A stretch of DNA of 64,000 bases from Oceaniferula flava (GTDB lineage: Bacteria; Verrucomicrobiota; Verrucomicrobiia; Verrucomicrobiales; Akkermansiaceae). A model generated the notes under the pieces. It made no database searches, was not told the DNA's origin, and saw only the letters and a program-made list of their open reading frames with translations. The position numbers and the translations under genes are program-made. Positions 63,415 to 64,000 of the stretch are shown one piece after another. The stretch lies in NCBI RefSeq assembly GCF_016811075.1, contig NZ_JAFBGL010000005.1, positions 124,001 to 188,000 on the forward strand, written 5' to 3'. Every line of letters starts with the position of its first letter. Within the stretch, counting starts at the first letter, position 1.

Positions 63415-64000
63415 ATGCCTAGTGATAAAGTGCGTGCCGATCACTCACCGGATGCAATCCGTCGGCGGATTAGCTCTGACCCTGATCATAGTTATCTGCG
63501 CGACTTTGTCTATGGAGCCATCGATGGTGCGGTTACTACCTTCGCCGTGGTGGCATCGGTGGCTGCTGCAGGTTTGTCGAATGGCATCGTTATTGTCATG
63601 GGCCTGGCGAACCTCTTGGCCGATGGCTTTTCCATGGCGGCTGGAAATTACCTCGGCACCCGCGCGGAAGTGGAAACCCGGGAGAAACGCCGCCGTGACG
63701 AGGAGGATCAAATCCAGTCCCACCCAGAGTGGGAACGCGACGAGATAAGGCAGATTTTTGCCCTCAAGGGTTTTGAGGGTAAGATGCTAGACGATATTGT
63801 GGAGGTGATCACTTCTGATGACAAACGCTGGGTCGATACGATGATCACCGAGGAGTTTGGCTTATCGCTGCACACGCCATCGCCGTGGAAGGCAGCCGGA
63901 GTGACTTACCTTGCGTTTATCTTGATCGGGATGATCCCTCTGCTTAGCTACGTGATGGGCTACATTCACCCTGGGCTGTTAGTTGAAGAGCCTTTTTATG
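63415..64000 (+). CDS. VIT1/CCC1 family Fe/Mn transporter (3' end cut off by the window)
   Basis: An open frame starts at the ATG at 63415 and runs to the window end without a stop (195 residues seen). It opens with a basic segment and then DFVYGAIDGAVTTFAVVASV. NLLADGFSMAAGNYLGTRAE, the VIT1-family first spans and metal-binding Met/Glu region, is next. A soluble acidic helical loop follows (EVETREKRRRDEEDQIQSHP, then ITSDDKRWVDTMITEEFGL) before the next span (VTYLAFILIGMIPLLSYVMG). These proteins export or store Fe2+ or Mn2+. It lies 50 bases after leuD. Confidence 0.88.
   Translation, partial: MPSDKVRADHSPDAIRRRISSDPDHSYLRDFVYGAIDGAVTTFAVVASVAAAGLSNGIVIVMGLANLLADGFSMAAGNYLGTRAEVETREKRRRDEEDQIQSHPEWERDEIRQIFALKGFEGKMLDDIVEVITSDDKRWVDTMITEEFGLSLHTPSPWKAAGVTYLAFILIGMIPLLSYVMGYIHPGLLVEEPFY

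Overview
The window reads as a contiguous piece of chromosome from a Gram-negative, aerobic, heterotrophic member of the Verrucomicrobiota (PVC superphylum), most likely of the order Verrucomicrobiales. I infer this from several things together. The translation/transcription block has the order tRNA-Thr, tuf, tRNA-Trp, secE, nusG, rplKAJL, rpoBC, as remembered for Chlamydiae. IspG is the long, inserted form. There is a PEP-CTERM protein, a sulfatase with a C-terminal sandwich domain and a sialate-esterase-like protein. Many intergenic short inverted repeats and frequent starts without a Shine-Dalgarno sequence also fit. No phage, transposase, CRISPR array or plasmid gene is visible.

Layout. 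0-3.2 kb: formate-THF ligase and a secreted SGNH/SASA esterase. 3.3-10.8 kb: dodecin, a small unknown protein, then mostly minus-strand genes (ispG; Zn-alcohol dehydrogenase plus P-type ATPase; galE). 10.8-12.2 kb: an M14-type peptidase overlapping ruvA. 12.3-16.5 kb: pyruvate dehydrogenase E1alpha-E1beta-(Cys-rich lipoprotein)-terminator-E2. 16.6-19.1 kb: an SDR, cysteine dioxygenase and a putative sulfate exporter. 19.1-20.9 kb: pyrE-cinA. 21.1-28.3 kb: a compact eight-gene minus-strand operon that begins with queA. It continues with a membrane-anchored spermidine synthase, a lipoprotein, a DUF350 membrane protein, an unknown protein, a K+ channel with RCK domain, AdoMet decarboxylase and a small membrane protein. 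28.4-32.3 kb: a glycosidase-like/glycosyltransferase fusion, a small Ala-rich protein, a candidate small RNA and a lone ABC ATPase. 32.4-37.7 kb: sucA-sucB and a DUF368 polyprenyl-phosphate translocase. 38.0-51.7 kb: the tuf to rpoC block. 51.8-64 kb: sulfatase, dienelactone hydrolase, acetyltransferase, PEP-CTERM protein, peroxiredoxin, SelO, TonB receptor, leuC-DUF2059-leuD and a VIT1/CCC1 transporter cut by the window end.

The best candidate for an under-described system is the polyamine/ion-channel/DUF350 operon at 21.1-27.3 kb. It joins both enzymes that make spermidine from putrescine to a predicted channel, a multi-span DUF350 protein, a Ser/Arg-rich lipoprotein and two proteins I cannot name. 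The combination resembles, without being the same as, the enterobacterial yjfIJKLMC arrangement. Other points of interest are a roughly 100-bp dispersed repeat present twice in opposite orientation (3.2 and 57.1 kb), a REP-like double hairpin at 1.85 kb and a three-hairpin candidate small RNA at 31.2 kb. The 2-oxoglutarate dehydrogenase E2 has two lipoyl domains but no visible E3-binding domain, and the sulfatase motif is atypical.
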